From Watersipora subatra (Eukaryota; Bryozoa; Gymnolaemata; Cheilostomatida; Watersiporidae): a stretch of 64,000 nucleotides of DNA. Below the pieces are notes generated by a model. It searched no databases. It worked only from the letters and a program-made list of their open reading frames with translations, and was not told the DNA's origin. Shown here piece by piece: positions 1 to 12,105 of the stretch (within the stretch, counting starts at the first letter, position 1; each line of letters starts with the position of its first letter). The stretch spans positions 75,587,019 through 75,651,018 of the forward strand of contig NC_088710.1 of the NCBI RefSeq assembly GCF_963576615.1, in the 5' to 3' direction. Position numbers and translations under genes: made by a program.

Positions 1-1217
1 TTAAACGTGCCTTAACATAGCTATTGAAAGAGATCAGAAGGAAGAGAATGCCTCAAATGAGCTTTACAAATGTTCTTTTTGTGTGTATCTACTAAAGTTG
101 TTATCTCCATTTCAAAGAATGTGAGTTAATTTCATGGAATAGGAGTAATCTGTTCAATGTGCAGCACCAGAGAATAATGATTAATGTTGCAGGCACACTC
201 AAGGCTGCGCTAAATAACAGATCTGTTTCCATAAAACTAATTAGGAAAACCTTACAGTGCAAGCCACTATAAATATAAGCTAACCATCTCAGGCTGATAT
301 AACATATCTTGGTCTTACTCGCAATAACATAGCATTGTCAGTTTCCACTGTAATTCAGCTACCATAGAGGTACTCTTTTAGCTGAGGTTTTGAACTAAGA
401 TTAGAAGTTGCAAAAAAATTTGGCTAAAAATCTGAAGATGTTTTCATGACAGCGGCTAGCTCGGGCAAGATCAGTGGTATTGTGTGCGACTGGCATTTCC
501 AGTTATTTATCATCTGTCAAGTAAAACCAGCTTGAACTCGCTGGAGATAAAATCATGAATCTACAGAATTCTGAGATACATCTAGCTAATTGTCTATTCT
601 CACAAAGCCAAAATCATCTATGTTAAGAGAAAATAAGAAGTGTACGAGGTTACGAATCCAATTATTCGTGGTGGAGGTAACTTCCATATAGACATGTATA
701 TAAACGGTTTCTAGTCTTATTACTACTGCGTCATTTTCCTCGCCTACTGATAGAGTGTGGAGTCGTGACTTCAAATCAATCAACTCACAATAAGGCTGGG
801 GGTACATAAGGCCTGACTGAAATGAACACGGGATCTTTAATAAAACCTTATAACGAAATTTAATTGTGTCAAAATATTGAGTTTGTTTAGATATTCTGCT
901 GATAAAGCGATATTAAGTTTTACAAATTCAATATTATGAATGGGTAGGTAAAGGTTCATTTGACTCCTAATGGATGAAGCTAGAGCTATGCTATTCGTCA
1001 ATTGTTTGTGGAAATTACCATAATGATGTTTTGGCTCATGCAGAATATAGCTTGCATTATGATCTGATGAAATGGTGAGTTGAACCAAAGAACACAGACA
1101 TTTTGGAGAAACTTGCTTGACAGCTCATATGAAAGTCTATTTGAATTCCCTGACTGCTCTGTTCCTTGCTCAGTTTGTATACTCTACCACTATATATCTC
1201 TATATATCTACCACTCT
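1..1217. other. Non-coding sequence, nothing recognised
   Basis: AT-rich with stops in all frames. Short minus-strand open frames at 586-807 and 837-1088 have no recognisable protein pattern and no convincing splice context. Confidence 0.6.
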
Positions 1218-1948
1218 GTATCTTCCGGCCACTAGAATCTTCCGGCCACTAGTATCTTCCGGCCAGTAGCATCTTCCGGCCACTAGTATCTTCCGGCCAC
1301 TAGCATCTTCCGGCCACTAGTATCTTCCGGCCACTAGTATCTTCCGGCCACTAGCATCTTCCGGCCACTAGCATCTTCCGGCCACTAGCATCTTCCGGCC
1401 ACTAGTATCTTCCGGCCACTAGTATCTTCCGGCCACTAGTATCTTCCGGCCACTAGCATCTTCCGGCCACTAGCATCTTCCGGCCACTAGTATCTTCCGG
1501 CCACTAGTATCTTCCGGCCACTAGTATCTTCCGGCCACTAGCATCTTCCGGCCACTAGCATCTTCCGGCCACTAGCATCTTCCGGCCACTAGTATCTTCC
1601 GGCCACTAGCATCTTCCGGCCACTAGTATCTTCCGGCCACTAGTATCTTCCGGCCACTAGTATCTTCCGGCCACTAGCATCTTCCGGCCACTAGCATCTT
1701 CCGGCCACTAGTATCTTCCGGCCACTAGTATCTTCCGGCCACTAGTATCTTCCGGCCACTAGCATCTTCCGGCCACTAGCATCTTCCGGCCACTAGCATC
1801 TTCCGGCCACTAGCATCTTCCGGCCACTAGCATCTTCCGGCCACTAGTATCTTCCGGCAACTAGCATCTTCCGGCCACTAGTATCTTCCGGCCACTAGTA
1901 TCTTCCGGCCACTAGCATCTTCCGGCCACTAGTATCTTCCGGCCACTA
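1218..1948. repeat. 17-bp minisatellite, about 43 copies
   Basis: Unit CTTCCGGCCACTAGTAT, very homogeneous. Almost all variation is a C/T change at one position (CTAGTAT versus CTAGCAT). The unit contains ACTAGT and GGCC palindromes and is much richer in G+C than its flanks. Confidence 0.97.
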
Positions 1949-2065
1949 TTATCTTATGAAGAATTAAACTACTACCTCGACATAAATATATTGATGAGCC
2001 GATACTTCCTGGCTTATACTATCTTAAACTCATCATCATATCACTGTTATGTTGAGCCTGATATG

Positions 2066-2330
2066 ATAAACAAGTCTGTTACAGATATGATAGACAAGTC
2101 TGTCATATATATGATGGACCTGTCTGTCACAGATATGATATACAAGTCTGTCATATACCTATATGATGGACTGGGCTGTTACAGATATGATATACATGTA
2201 CAAGTCTGTCACAGATATGATCGACAAGTATGTCACATATATGATGGACTGGTCTGCTACAGATATGATATACAAGTCTGTTACAGATATGATATACAAG
2301 TCTGTCACAAATATGTTGCCCAGTTTATCA
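2066..2330. repeat. Degenerate 24-bp minisatellite
   Basis: Diverged copies of ACAGATATGATATACAAGTC with TGTC; about 11 copies with small indels. Open frames on both strands here are products of the repeat. Confidence 0.85.
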
Positions 2331-2585
2331 AACGAAAGACAGTAATGTGACAAATGATAATTGCTTGCAATACAGATGCAAATATTGGCTCTGAATAGAA
2401 TGACAAATAAGGATGTTGAATGCCCACAACGGACAACAACACAGGCAAACCGTGTAAGTTCCCAGTGGCCTCTTTTTAGTAAATCTGTTGAGGTGAACTT
2501 ACACTATTTAAGAGGATTTAAATTGTTTCTCTTCATATAGTAATAAATAGCAAATAAGTTGTTACTATGTGTAATGGATTGCTAG

Positions 2586-2712
2586 CTACCATATGTAATA
2601 GAGTTATTATAAGTAATAGAGCCATCATGTGTAGCCTAATAGAGTTACCATATGCAACAGAGTTACCATATGCAATAGAGTTATCATATGTAACAGAGTT
2701 ATCATATATAAT
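2586..2712. repeat. 18-bp minisatellite
   Basis: About 7 copies of AGAGTTACCATATGCAAT, diverging towards the ends. Confidence 0.8.
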
Positions 2713-4088
2713 GTAGTGTTAAATGTCTTATGTTATCGGAAAGATTGGTGTCTTTTTTACTATATATAAGTTTTAGAACGAGTTTGACCGAGCATTTATG
2801 TGAGTTGGGCAAACTGATGAAACTGTGACCAATTAAGAGTTTTTGGTGTTTTTCGTAGTACCTGATGAAGTGAACATGAATGAATTAATTCCGTCAAAAC
2901 AAGCAAAAAATTTTTTGACAGTGAAAAAAACCAACTTAACTTATACGGTATTTGATTATTAGGGTTTTCATGTTTTTTATTAATTTTCACCAGCCCCTTC
3001 GCTTTCCCTTATGAAACCACAATGTTATAAAGAACCTTGAAAGTCCTTGAAAAGACTGCAAGTGTGAAGTTTAGACCGTTAGAACTGCGCGTAGAGGTGA
3101 TGACAAGTAGAGGTTTTAGGCGATACTGCCTTGCATCGACTATGCACAATTATGTGAGTTAGGCCTACAGGCTACTTCACAGATAGAAAAGAGGGTTTTA
3201 CTAAGCCATCACCCCAACCACATTCGAGAGGATTCCGGCCATAAAATATAAAAATGTATAGTATTTCCCCAAGCAACCGGGGAGAGTATGTCTGAAGAGA
3301 GGAGTGCTGCTCTGCAGGAATACGCTGTATGACCAGGTGAACCTAAGTTCTCTACGCAAGTCTGATAGCTATGCACCAGTAGGATAATGTGAAGAGTATT
3401 GGTATTAAAATAGACAGTAGATGTTTGCTTGCTTCTTTGAAGATGGACTAAAGGTAACCTAAGACCAGCATATGGTAGTTCACACTGGAGTCAAGAGAGA
3501 TTAATTGGGTGTAACTCCAGAAGAAAAACTAATCTGCAAATGATATCCACATTATTCTAAAAGCGGTAGTCAAATCCCAAGCAAGCCAAGCCGGATATAG
3601 AAGCGTTATGAGAAGGAACAGCTATTAGTCTAAGGCTATCTACTGCAACCTGAGAGGCACGTATTGACTGAACTCAGATCTAAACAAACAGCTAGCTATC
3701 CCCATTCACTCGAATATTCTACACACAACATATACCTCGTCCCCGGAAAGACTCTTACACTACCGCCAACGGCGGATAGCCTCAAATGAAAAAAACTAAA
3801 GCCAAGCGCTGTGCCTCGTCGTGATCTCACTGCTTGCCGCTCGAAAGTTGTCATAGAAAAAACGGAAGAAATAATTATGTAATGAAGAGTAAATGGAGCA
3901 TCACACCAACCGTGATGGCTACCCACAATCCATCCCCGCTGAGTTATAACAATTTGTCACGGCTAATTGGCAAATAGATACCTTAACTGTTTTTTGCTGA
4001 TGACAATTCTTAATTCTTCAAGTAAAGATCTTTTTCTATTCTGATTTTAGGCAAATTTCGTTTGATTTTGGCTCTTGAACTCCTTTCT
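2713..4088. other. Non-coding sequence, nothing recognised
   Basis: No repeat or domain recognised. The 76-residue minus-strand open frame at 3696-3926 has no recognisable features. Confidence 0.5.
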
Positions 4089-4575
4089 GCTGTATTAGTC
4101 AGTCTCTGCTGTATCAGAGTCAGTCTCTGCTGTATTACTGTCAGTCTCTGCTGTATCAGAGTCAGTCTCTGCTGTATTACAGTCAGTTTCTGCTGTATTA
4201 CTGTCAGTCTCTGCTGTATTACAGCCAGTCTCTGCAGTATTACAGTCAGTCTCTGCTGTATTACTGTCAGTCTCTGCTGTATTACAGTCAGTTTCTGCTG
4301 TATTACAGTCAGTCTTTGCTGTATTACGGTCAGTCTCTGTTGTATTACAGTCAGTCTTTGCTGTATTACAGTCAGTTTCTGCTGTATTACAGTCAGTCTC
4401 TGCTGTATTACAGTCAGTCTCTGTTGTATTACAGTCAGTCTCTGTTGTATTACAGTCAGTCTCTGTTGTATTACAGTCAGTCTCTGCTGTATTACAGTCA
4501 GTCTCCGCTGTATTACAGACAGTCTCTGCTGTATTACAGCCAATCTCTGCAGTATTACAGTCAGTCTCTGCTGAC
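4089..4575. repeat. 21-bp minisatellite, about 23 copies
   Basis: Unit AGTCTCTGCTGTATTACAGTC. Because 21 is a multiple of three and the unit lacks stops in several frames, the array is open on both strands (plus: SLCCITV repeats; minus: QQRLTVI repeats). I judge these frames non-genic. Confidence 0.95.
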
Positions 4576-4619
4576 TAGGCATTAGTTTACTGCTGCCTAA
4601 ACGATTAGTGATCATATGT

Positions 4620-5323
4620 CATATGTTCATATGACAAAAAACTACATAATTGGAAATGTGTTCATGTCTCTAGTGCGGCTAAAATGAGATATATTTTAGC
4701 TAAAATACATTGATTTGAGAGGCAAAATGCTAGAGAAAGTTGCTCAAACTTGACAGCTTATTTGTTACCATGGCAGTGTAATAAATATTTCTATAAGGTG
4801 GGTGTTAAGAAATTTTTATATTTAGGAAAAAACAAAAGGAATATAAGACACAAATCTATCAAACATCACTTTGATTCTAGTAGAATGTTGTTTTTTAAGA
4901 AAAAACACTTTTAATACAATAGAGACTTCTGTATAGTTCTGGACTGCACAAATTTAAAATGCCTTAAAAATATGCTAAATTGTATTTGCTTCTTTAAACT
5001 TTATAAATGTATAACAACAAATGCTAATTTCAAAAATATATTAATTAAGAGAATTTTATACTGATAACACTTGCCGAACAAAATCCAAATAGACCTCATT
5101 CATGTCATCTCAGACAATATTTGGTACTCACAAGCAGGCTAGCCTGCTATGAAATAATTTCTAGACACACATGATAGCAATAATCCAATTCATAGCTCCA
5201 ATTATCATAGAATTTTTGCACCTTAACACTTTGACCAATGTGACATAGGAGTACAATAGACAGAACTCATACTGGTCATGCCTATTTAGGGGCAAGCAAT
5301 TTTAAATGATCCAAAGTTTTTAC
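4620..5323. other. AT-rich non-coding sequence
   Basis: No coding potential, repeat or transposon recognised. It would be intron or 3' sequence of the tentative minus-strand gene. Confidence 0.4.
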
Positions 5324-5427
5324 CTGGAGGTTGATGTGGAAGGACTTGAGAGAGGTACAGCCTGGTAAAGATCAGACTCACGCACGGGCGGTAGACTGTT
5401 TACCCAGTGTTGCACGAACTCTGATGA
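5324..5427 (-). CDS. Possible tail exon of the unknown minus-strand gene
   Basis: Open in the compatible phase between acceptor GTCTGCAG and donor CCAG|GTAAAA. It reads SSEFVQHWVNSLPPVRESD then LYQAVPLSSPSTSTS, a polar Ser/Pro-rich stretch that would follow the membrane segment. G+C content is clearly higher than the flanks, which supports coding. Further exons at lower coordinates were not identified. Confidence 0.4.
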
Positions 5428-6039
5428 CTGCAGACGATATTCTGACAGAATGAAAAGAATGGTTACAGACATTAACAGCGCAACTAGTGAGAGTAGAGCA
5501 AGGATACGTAACTACATGTAGGTATTACAACTGTACAGCAAAGGGAGTTCCTAAAGATAGTTATTGACAGGTGGCGCAGGTGGCTGTCTAACTTAGAGCA
5601 AAGAACTCTCCTTATAATTTACTTCTTCCATGATCAAGTGTTTGAATTCAATGTTCAATCATGACCATGGAAGACTCGAGTCTGGCCATGGATATGAGGT
5701 TTGTTCAAGCTCAGTTGTCAATAGACAGTTTATTGGCAAGGGAGAACAGGTAATATATACAGATCACAATTACATCTAGTATTAGTTTTGGATCACTTTT
5801 CTATGAGTCATCTCGAGGAGAGTGCGAGTGAGCCCAGGCCAAAACTTCCGCGAAAGAAAAAATTTCTGTCAATGATCTGCTAACGCCCAGAGATACACGA
5901 TAACATTCCAAAGTTATATTTTAATCAACATAAACTTAACAAAACTGCTAAGAAAGGTTCACAGACAAAAGTAAAGCTAAACAGTGAAGCTGTGAAGTTT
6001 TAATGATAAGCGAAACAGCTAGTGTGTATAAAATTAGAC

Positions 6040-6137
6040 ATAACATAAGTTTTGAAAAGCTAACATTCCAACTGCAAGCAGGGCCCATAATAAGGTCAAT
6101 GCACAGAAGAGAGTGGCAGCCATGAGAGAGCTAAAAA
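6040..6137 (-). CDS. Possible membrane-segment exon of the unknown minus-strand gene
   Basis: After an acceptor ending GACTGCAG, the compatible frame reads IFSSLMAAT then the strongly hydrophobic LFCALTLLWALLAVGMLAF and QNLCY. One transmembrane helix is expected. The donor (TAT|GTCTAA) is weak. With the upstream sequon this would fit a small single-pass membrane protein, but no family was recognised. Confidence 0.35.
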
Positions 6138-6826
6138 CTGCAGTCAGGTTTAATAGCGTCGCCTTTAGCAAAAGAGAAATGAAAACAGGTTACAGTAAAA
6201 CCTTGACTCATATTACCGTTACACATAAATCTTTTGCCATGCGGTGGTAAATATGATCAAAGATGTCTTGACATCATACAAAGTAATCTCCAACATACGA
6301 TGTCTGAAATTTTAGAAAAAGTTAGTTTTACTGTTAGTGTAAGAAAAATAAAACAGCTGGTAGAAAACAAAAGTAAAATTTAAAAATGATAGAAACCAAA
6401 TAAATTAATTTAAACTATAATCAATGTAATCTAGAATAAGCTATATTTTTAAATTTTATCAATTGCAAAATTCCAAAACAAAGAACTGCTGAGTCTACAT
6501 CCCCACTTCAGCATCTCTAGAGTAAATTAACAACAAAAACTAATTTTAAGTGATTATTATATTATTAATTTAATCTCAACGTAATGTTTGGTTTTCCCTT
6601 TAGCTTTACCTAATTTTATGCGTCTGCTTTAATGCTATACTTATTTACTTGAAGACGTTATCGTTGTTTTTAGGGCCCAGAATGAATTAAACAAAGTACG
6701 ATGAAGTCTTACAGGAATATTTGCTTAAACGCGTGACAGCTTGGACAAACAGACCAAATATCAGAACAGATCAACTTTTTATGTCAAAGTTTGACTGCAT
6801 TTTAGCTCAAAACTCAGATTACTTAC

Positions 6827-6865
6827 TGGAGCAGTTTGTTACTTGATGATGAATGTAGTATATGC
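6827..6865 (-). CDS. Possible 39-nt exon 2 of the unknown minus-strand gene
   Basis: Flanked by a pyrimidine-rich acceptor ending ATTAGCAG and a strong donor CCA|GTAAGTAA. Read in the phase left by the candidate start exon it gives G-IYYIHHQVTNCS, which includes an N-C-S glycosylation sequon, and leaves phase 1. No family recognised. Confidence 0.35.
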
Positions 6866-7264
6866 CTGCTAATATGACAAAAAATAAAACAACTACGCTT
6901 TTTTTCTGAAAAAAATGCACTCAACATCATAAGCTGGTTAACCATGCTTGAATGCACTTTTTGCCATTTGCTTTTACTTTGGAGTTTTTCGGCTGGTAAG
7001 AACAATGCTGTTGTTCTCTAACAAGCTTATATATGAGTAGTTTATCACATAAAATCACTAATACATTTTTACTGGAGAAGCTGTGAAAGTACTTTTAATG
7101 TTACCAGCAAGCCTCACCTCGAGCACACATGAAATGGTACATTGCTTGTGCTTGTTTACTTGTACTATAGCGTTCTCTATATTGCATGAGAACAAGCTCT
7201 CCAACGTATAAGGCCCAGTTGGTGCCACTGGCCCAAGTGCTCATCCTCCTGGTGTTAATATCTC

Positions 7265-7812
7265 GCGGACACCACCTAAAACCTCCAGGTCTGTTTGTTG
7301 TAGGACCCTGTATTTATTATTTTGTAACCACTATTCAAGACCTCCAGATCTGAGTTTATTATGGGACCCTGTATTTAATATCTCGCAGTCACCATCTAAG
7401 ACCTCCAGGTCTGAGTTTGTTATGGGACCCTGTGGTTGATATCTTGTAGGTACTATAAAAGACCTCCAGGTCTGAGTTTGTTGTAGGACCCTGTATTTAT
7501 TATTTTGTAACCACTATTCAAGACCTCCAGAACTGAGTTTGTTATGGGACCTGTGGTTGATATCTTGTAGGTACTATAAAAGACCTCCAGATCTGAGTTT
7601 GTTATGGGACCCTGTGGTTGATATCTTGTAGGTACTATAAAAGACCTCCAGGTCTGAGTTTGTTATGGGACCCTGTATTTAATATCTCGCAGACACCATC
7701 TAAGACCTCCAGGTCTGAGTTTGTTATGGGACCCTGTGGTTGATATCTTGTAGGTACTATAAAAGACCTCCAGGTCTGAGTTTGTTGAAGAACCTTGCTA
7801 TTATTATTTTGC
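7265..7812. repeat. 61-bp tandem repeat, about 9 copies
   Basis: Unit contains GACCTCCAGGTCTGAGTTTG and GTTATGGGACCCTGTGG followed by GATATCTTGTAGGTACTAT. Copies fall into at least two alternating sub-types (GGTTGATATC and ATTTATTATT). Confidence 0.9.
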
Positions 7813-8132
7813 AGGCGCTATTCAAAGGCTAAAGCAAAACAAGGGGCACTGTGATGGATGCTCCGCAAAACAAGGGGCACTGTGATGAATGCTCCGCAAA
7901 ACAAATTGGAGACATTAAACATAAATTTTATGTAATCTTTAATCATTGACTCATCAATAAATCTATTTTTATTATGGAATTTGTAATATAAAGTCTATAG
8001 TTTGTAGTATTTCATTTTCATCATTTTATTCATAAAGGAGTTTTTAGTCAGAATTAATTTACAAATATTTAGTTTCGATTATAAGCTAAACTACCTTCTT
8101 TTGGTACATTTTGAGATCTTTTTAAAAATGTA

Positions 8133-9515
8133 CCCTCTAATGATCAACTAGCCAAACCCCAAACATACTCTGATGATCAACTAGTCAAACCTCAAACAAA
8201 CTCTGATGATCAGCTAGTCAAACCCCAAACATACTCTGATGATCAACTAGTCAAACCCCAAACATACTCTTTGATGATCAACTAGTCAAACCCCAAACAT
8301 ACTCTGATGATCGACTAGTCAAACCTCAAACAAACTCTGATGATCAGCTAGTCAAACCCCAAACATACTCTCTGATGATCAGCTAGTCAAACCCCAAACA
8401 TACTCTGATGATCAGCTAGTCAAACCCCAAACATACTCTGATGATCAACTAGTCAAACCCCAAACATACTCTTTGATGATCAGCTAGTCAAACCCCAAAC
8501 ATACTCTGATGATCAGCTAGTCAAACCCCAAACATACTCTGATGATGAACTAGTCAAACCCCAAACATACTCTGATGATCAACTAGTCAAACCCCAAACA
8601 TACTCTGATGATCAACTAGTCAAACCCCAAACATACTCTCTGATGATCAGCTAGTCAAACACCAAACAAACTCTGATGATCAGCTAGTCAAACCCCAAAC
8701 ATACCCTCTGATGATCATCTAGTCAAACCCCAAACATACTCTGATGATGAACTAGTCAAACCCCAAACATACTCTGATGATCAGCTAGCCAAACCCCAAA
8801 CATACTCTGATGATCAACTAGTCAAACCTCAAACAAACTCTGATGATCAACTAGTCAAACCCCAAACATACTCTGATGATCAGCTAGTCAAACCCCAAAC
8901 ATACTCTGATGATCAGCTAGTCAAACCTCAAACATACTCTGATGATCAGCTAGTTAAACCCCAAACATACTCTGATGATCAACTAGTCAAACCTCAAACA
9001 TACTCTGATGATCAGCTAGCCAAACCCCAAACATACTCTGATGATCAACTAGTCAAACCCCAAACATACTCTGATGATCAGCTAGTCAAACACCAAACAA
9101 ACTGATGATCAGCTAGTCAAACCCCAAACATACTCGGATGATCAACTAGTCAAACCTCAAACATACTCTGATGATCAGCTAGTCAAACCTCAAACATACT
9201 CTGATGATGAACTAGCCAAACCCAAACATACTCTCTGATGATCAACTAGTCAAACCTCAAACAAACTCTGATGATCAGCTAGTCAAACCCCAAACATACT
9301 CTGATGATCAACTAGTCAAACCCCAAACATACTCTGATGATCAGCTAGTCAAACCTCAAACATACTCTGATGATGAACTAGTCAAACCCCAAACATACTC
9401 TGATGATCAGCTAGTCAAACCTCAAACATACTCTGATGATCAGCTAGTCAAACCCCAAACATACTCTGATGATCAGCTAGTCAAACCTCAAACATACTCT
9501 GATGATCAGTTAGCC
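8133..9515. repeat. 33-bp minisatellite, about 41 copies
   Basis: Unit TGATGATCAACTAGTCAAAC followed by CCCAAACATACTC. Variants are AACTAG/AGCTAG, CCCC/CCTC and ATACTC/AAACTC; some copies carry a 2-bp TC insertion. The TGATCA core is a palindrome. Confidence 0.97.
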
Positions 9516-9756
9516 AATCATGAAAAAGCGGCAGGCAAAAATATCAAGCAATCCTTATACACGTGAATGCGCTAACATTTACAACTAGCGTTTGCCACAA
9601 GCATTAGTTTCAGAGCCAATGCCTGTAAAATCGTCCATGAATTTGCACGATATATCTCCAGTATGCTTCAGTCTTAAAAATGTCAGGTAAATTGCAATAT
9701 TTAAAATTAGAGCATTCTTAGTGGTCTCTGTCCAACATTGATGTATTGCCTGTGTG

Positions 9757-10215
9757 ACAAGGGCTGCATTGGGCAGGGAGACAAGCATGGTCCTATGCTG
9801 GAAAGCCCTGTGTAACAAGGACTGCATTGGGCAGAGAGACAAGCATGGTCCTATGCTGGAAAGCCCTGTGTGACTAGGGCTGCATTGGGCAGGGAGACAA
9901 GCATGGTACTATGCTGGAAAGCCCTGTGTGACAAGGGCTGCATTGGGCAGGGAGACAAGCATGGTCCTATGCTGGAAAGCCCTGTGCGACAAGGGCTGCA
10001 TTGGGCAGGGAGACAAGCATGGCCCTATGCTGGAAAGCCCTGTGTGACAAGGGCTGCATTGGGCAGGGAGACAAGCATGGTCCTATGCTGGAAAGCCTTG
10101 TGTGACAAGGGCTGCATTGGGCAGGGAGACAAGCATGGTACTATGTTGGAAAGCCCTGTGTGACAAGGGCTGCATTGGGCAGGGAGACAAGCATGGTCCT
10201 ATGCTGGAAAGCCGC
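9757..10215. repeat. 58-bp tandem repeat, about 8 copies
   Basis: Unit starts GACAAGGGCTGCATTGGGCA, continues GGGAGACAAGCATGGTCC and ends TATGCTGGAAAGCCCTGTGT. Highly similar copies with single-base changes; more G+C-rich than the surroundings. Confidence 0.96.
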
Positions 10216-10419
10216 TAAATAAAACTGAAACTATGGCTAGCGCAGATAAAGACGAGATATGACCAACTGCTACATTTCATATCTAGAGTGAATACCACAT
10301 TACCCCTACCGAATGTTGTCCTTAACTACGAAGTAAACAACAAAGCCGCCGTGAACTCTTGTATACAAGACACACTTACATAAGTTAAGAAAGGTTTTGA
10401 TAAGATAAGTATGACTTAC

Positions 10420-10432
10420 CATTGACAGCCAT
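10420..10432 (-). CDS. Possible first coding exon of an unknown minus-strand gene
   Basis: On the minus strand GACATGGCTGTCAATG is followed by a strong donor GTAAGT. The ATG has G at -3 and +4, and an in-frame TGA lies upstream (about 10458). It encodes MAVN plus one base (phase 1). The next candidate exon with compatible phase is 3.5 kb away. This is an inference from splice signals and phase only. Confidence 0.35.
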
Positions 10433-11449
10433 GTCGTTGCTGGAGAGGATTAGGTAGTTGAATGATCAGCCACAGCTCTTACTTCAGCTGTGAAACAAAT
10501 GAACAAGACCAGCAATACAAACAAGTCACCAACAGTTTTTAACTCTAAAAATACTGCACAGACATAGGATCTTAGACCACAAGTATCAGCTAGAAGACTG
10601 ACTAAAACTCACTACTGCAAGTACTCATTATTCATTCTGCAAAAATATTGGAAATTTGTAAATTAGTTAAACCCTTTGAGTATGAAAATTGGACAAAACA
10701 CGGTGTCTAGACTGAAAGTGGAAAGTGAGTGTTTGTGTACACATGCCGTGTTAGCAACCGACACTGCTGATAATAACAAAGGGCAGTTCAGTCAATGAGA
10801 GCTTGTGATACCTGTAGACTATTTATGCCCTCTTGTCATGGTATCTTTTAGGCTTACAGCTTTACTTTAGTTAGTTTTCAAAAGGAAAGAAAGATGTTAC
10901 AGCACAAATGATCTATTTAAAACTAGATAAAGGTATTCTCCCTTGTTACCAGAATCATTGACCAATTCCTCACGACAATGAGCCGCTTCTGCCTTCACCC
11001 CCATTTAGTGGCAATGTGCAAAAAGAGATCATGGTAACTCGTGTACTTAACTTGCGAGTTTAGCAATGAAGTATAACAAGTCAGTACGAGCAAGTGATAA
11101 ATGTTCATCAACCTCTCGAAAGTACAGTATTCCAACACTATTTGTTTTGTAAGAACGAATAATACCTTTTTATAGACAAGTTTACTACACGTCATCTAGT
11201 TAGCATCTTTCTAGAAGTTACTGGAAAAACCTATCAAATGTAGTTTTAACGAGTGCAAGATAAATATTGTCTCTTATAAAAGAGCTTTGTTAGCCAAAAA
11301 AAGTCTTCTTACCAATCTTTAATAACTAGGAATAAAGAAGCTTTGATTCTCATGTCTATGGGTCAGCTTCACCTGAATATCACTACCACAGAGTCAAAAA
11401 ACACTTCAAACGTTGTATGTTCGTATAGAGTGGATGTCTGAAAATTTTA
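10433..11449. other. Non-coding sequence, nothing recognised
   Basis: No domain, repeat family or convincing exon was found. It would contain the promoter and 5' untranslated region of the tentative minus-strand gene. Confidence 0.4.
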
Positions 11450-11964
11450 TCAAGTTAACTCCCTTGCGTTTGTTTATCAGCCTCTAAGATGATAAGAGAA
11501 GCAGGAGTTTACTAGAAGTCTAAAAGATGTTTAAATATTGTTCTGCCATTTTGCAGTAAATAATGTTGATGAAATAATAATAATAATAATAATGTAAAAA
11601 CATAATAATAACTTAATAATGTCTGTTATTGCAATGCAGTTGTGTCCAAACAGATATAAGTAGGTAAAAATAAATTTTACTTGCTGTTTGACTTTATTAA
11701 GTCAAAGTAACAAACGCAAGTTAACTCCCTTGCGTTTGTTTATCAGCCTCTAAGATGATAAGAGAAGCAGGAGTTTACTAGAAGTCTAAAAGATGTTTAA
11801 ATATTGTTCTGCCATTTTGCAGTAAATAATGTTGATGAAATAATAATAATAATAATGTAAAAACATAATAATAACTTAATAATGTCTGTTATTGCAATGC
11901 AGTTGTGTCCAAACAGATATAAGTAGGTAAAAATAAATTTTACTTGCTGTTTGACTTTATTAAA
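11450..11964. repeat. Direct duplication of about 247 bp with an internal AAT microsatellite
   Basis: Sequence from CAAGTTAACTCCCTTGCG to TTGCTGTTTGACTTTATTAA occurs at 11450-11697 and again at 11718-11964, nearly identical. The copies differ in the AAT run (near 11574-11592 and 11839-11854). Confidence 0.95.
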
Positions 11965-12054
11965 GGTAAGAAGCGCCTCCGTAATAAAGCTATTTTATAA
12001 GTTACCCACGAAAGTGAGATGTGTTTTTAACTATATTTAATTTAAGTATACTAT

Positions 12055-12105
12055 AGGCAAACTGTCAGGCAAACTGTCAGGCAAACTGTCAGGCAAACTG
12101 TCAGG
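12055..12105. repeat. 12-bp repeat, 4 copies
   Basis: Four exact copies of GGCAAACTGTCA. Confidence 0.9.

Noticed and set aside
1218-1948. Possible CRISPR array
   Set aside because: Units are contiguous with no unique spacers, and the context is an animal genome. The same applies to all other arrays.
4010-4615. 201-residue Gln/Arg/Leu/Thr repeat protein (minus) and 170-residue Cys-rich repeat protein (plus)
   Set aside because: Both are translations of one 21-bp minisatellite; no start context, splice sites or unique domains.
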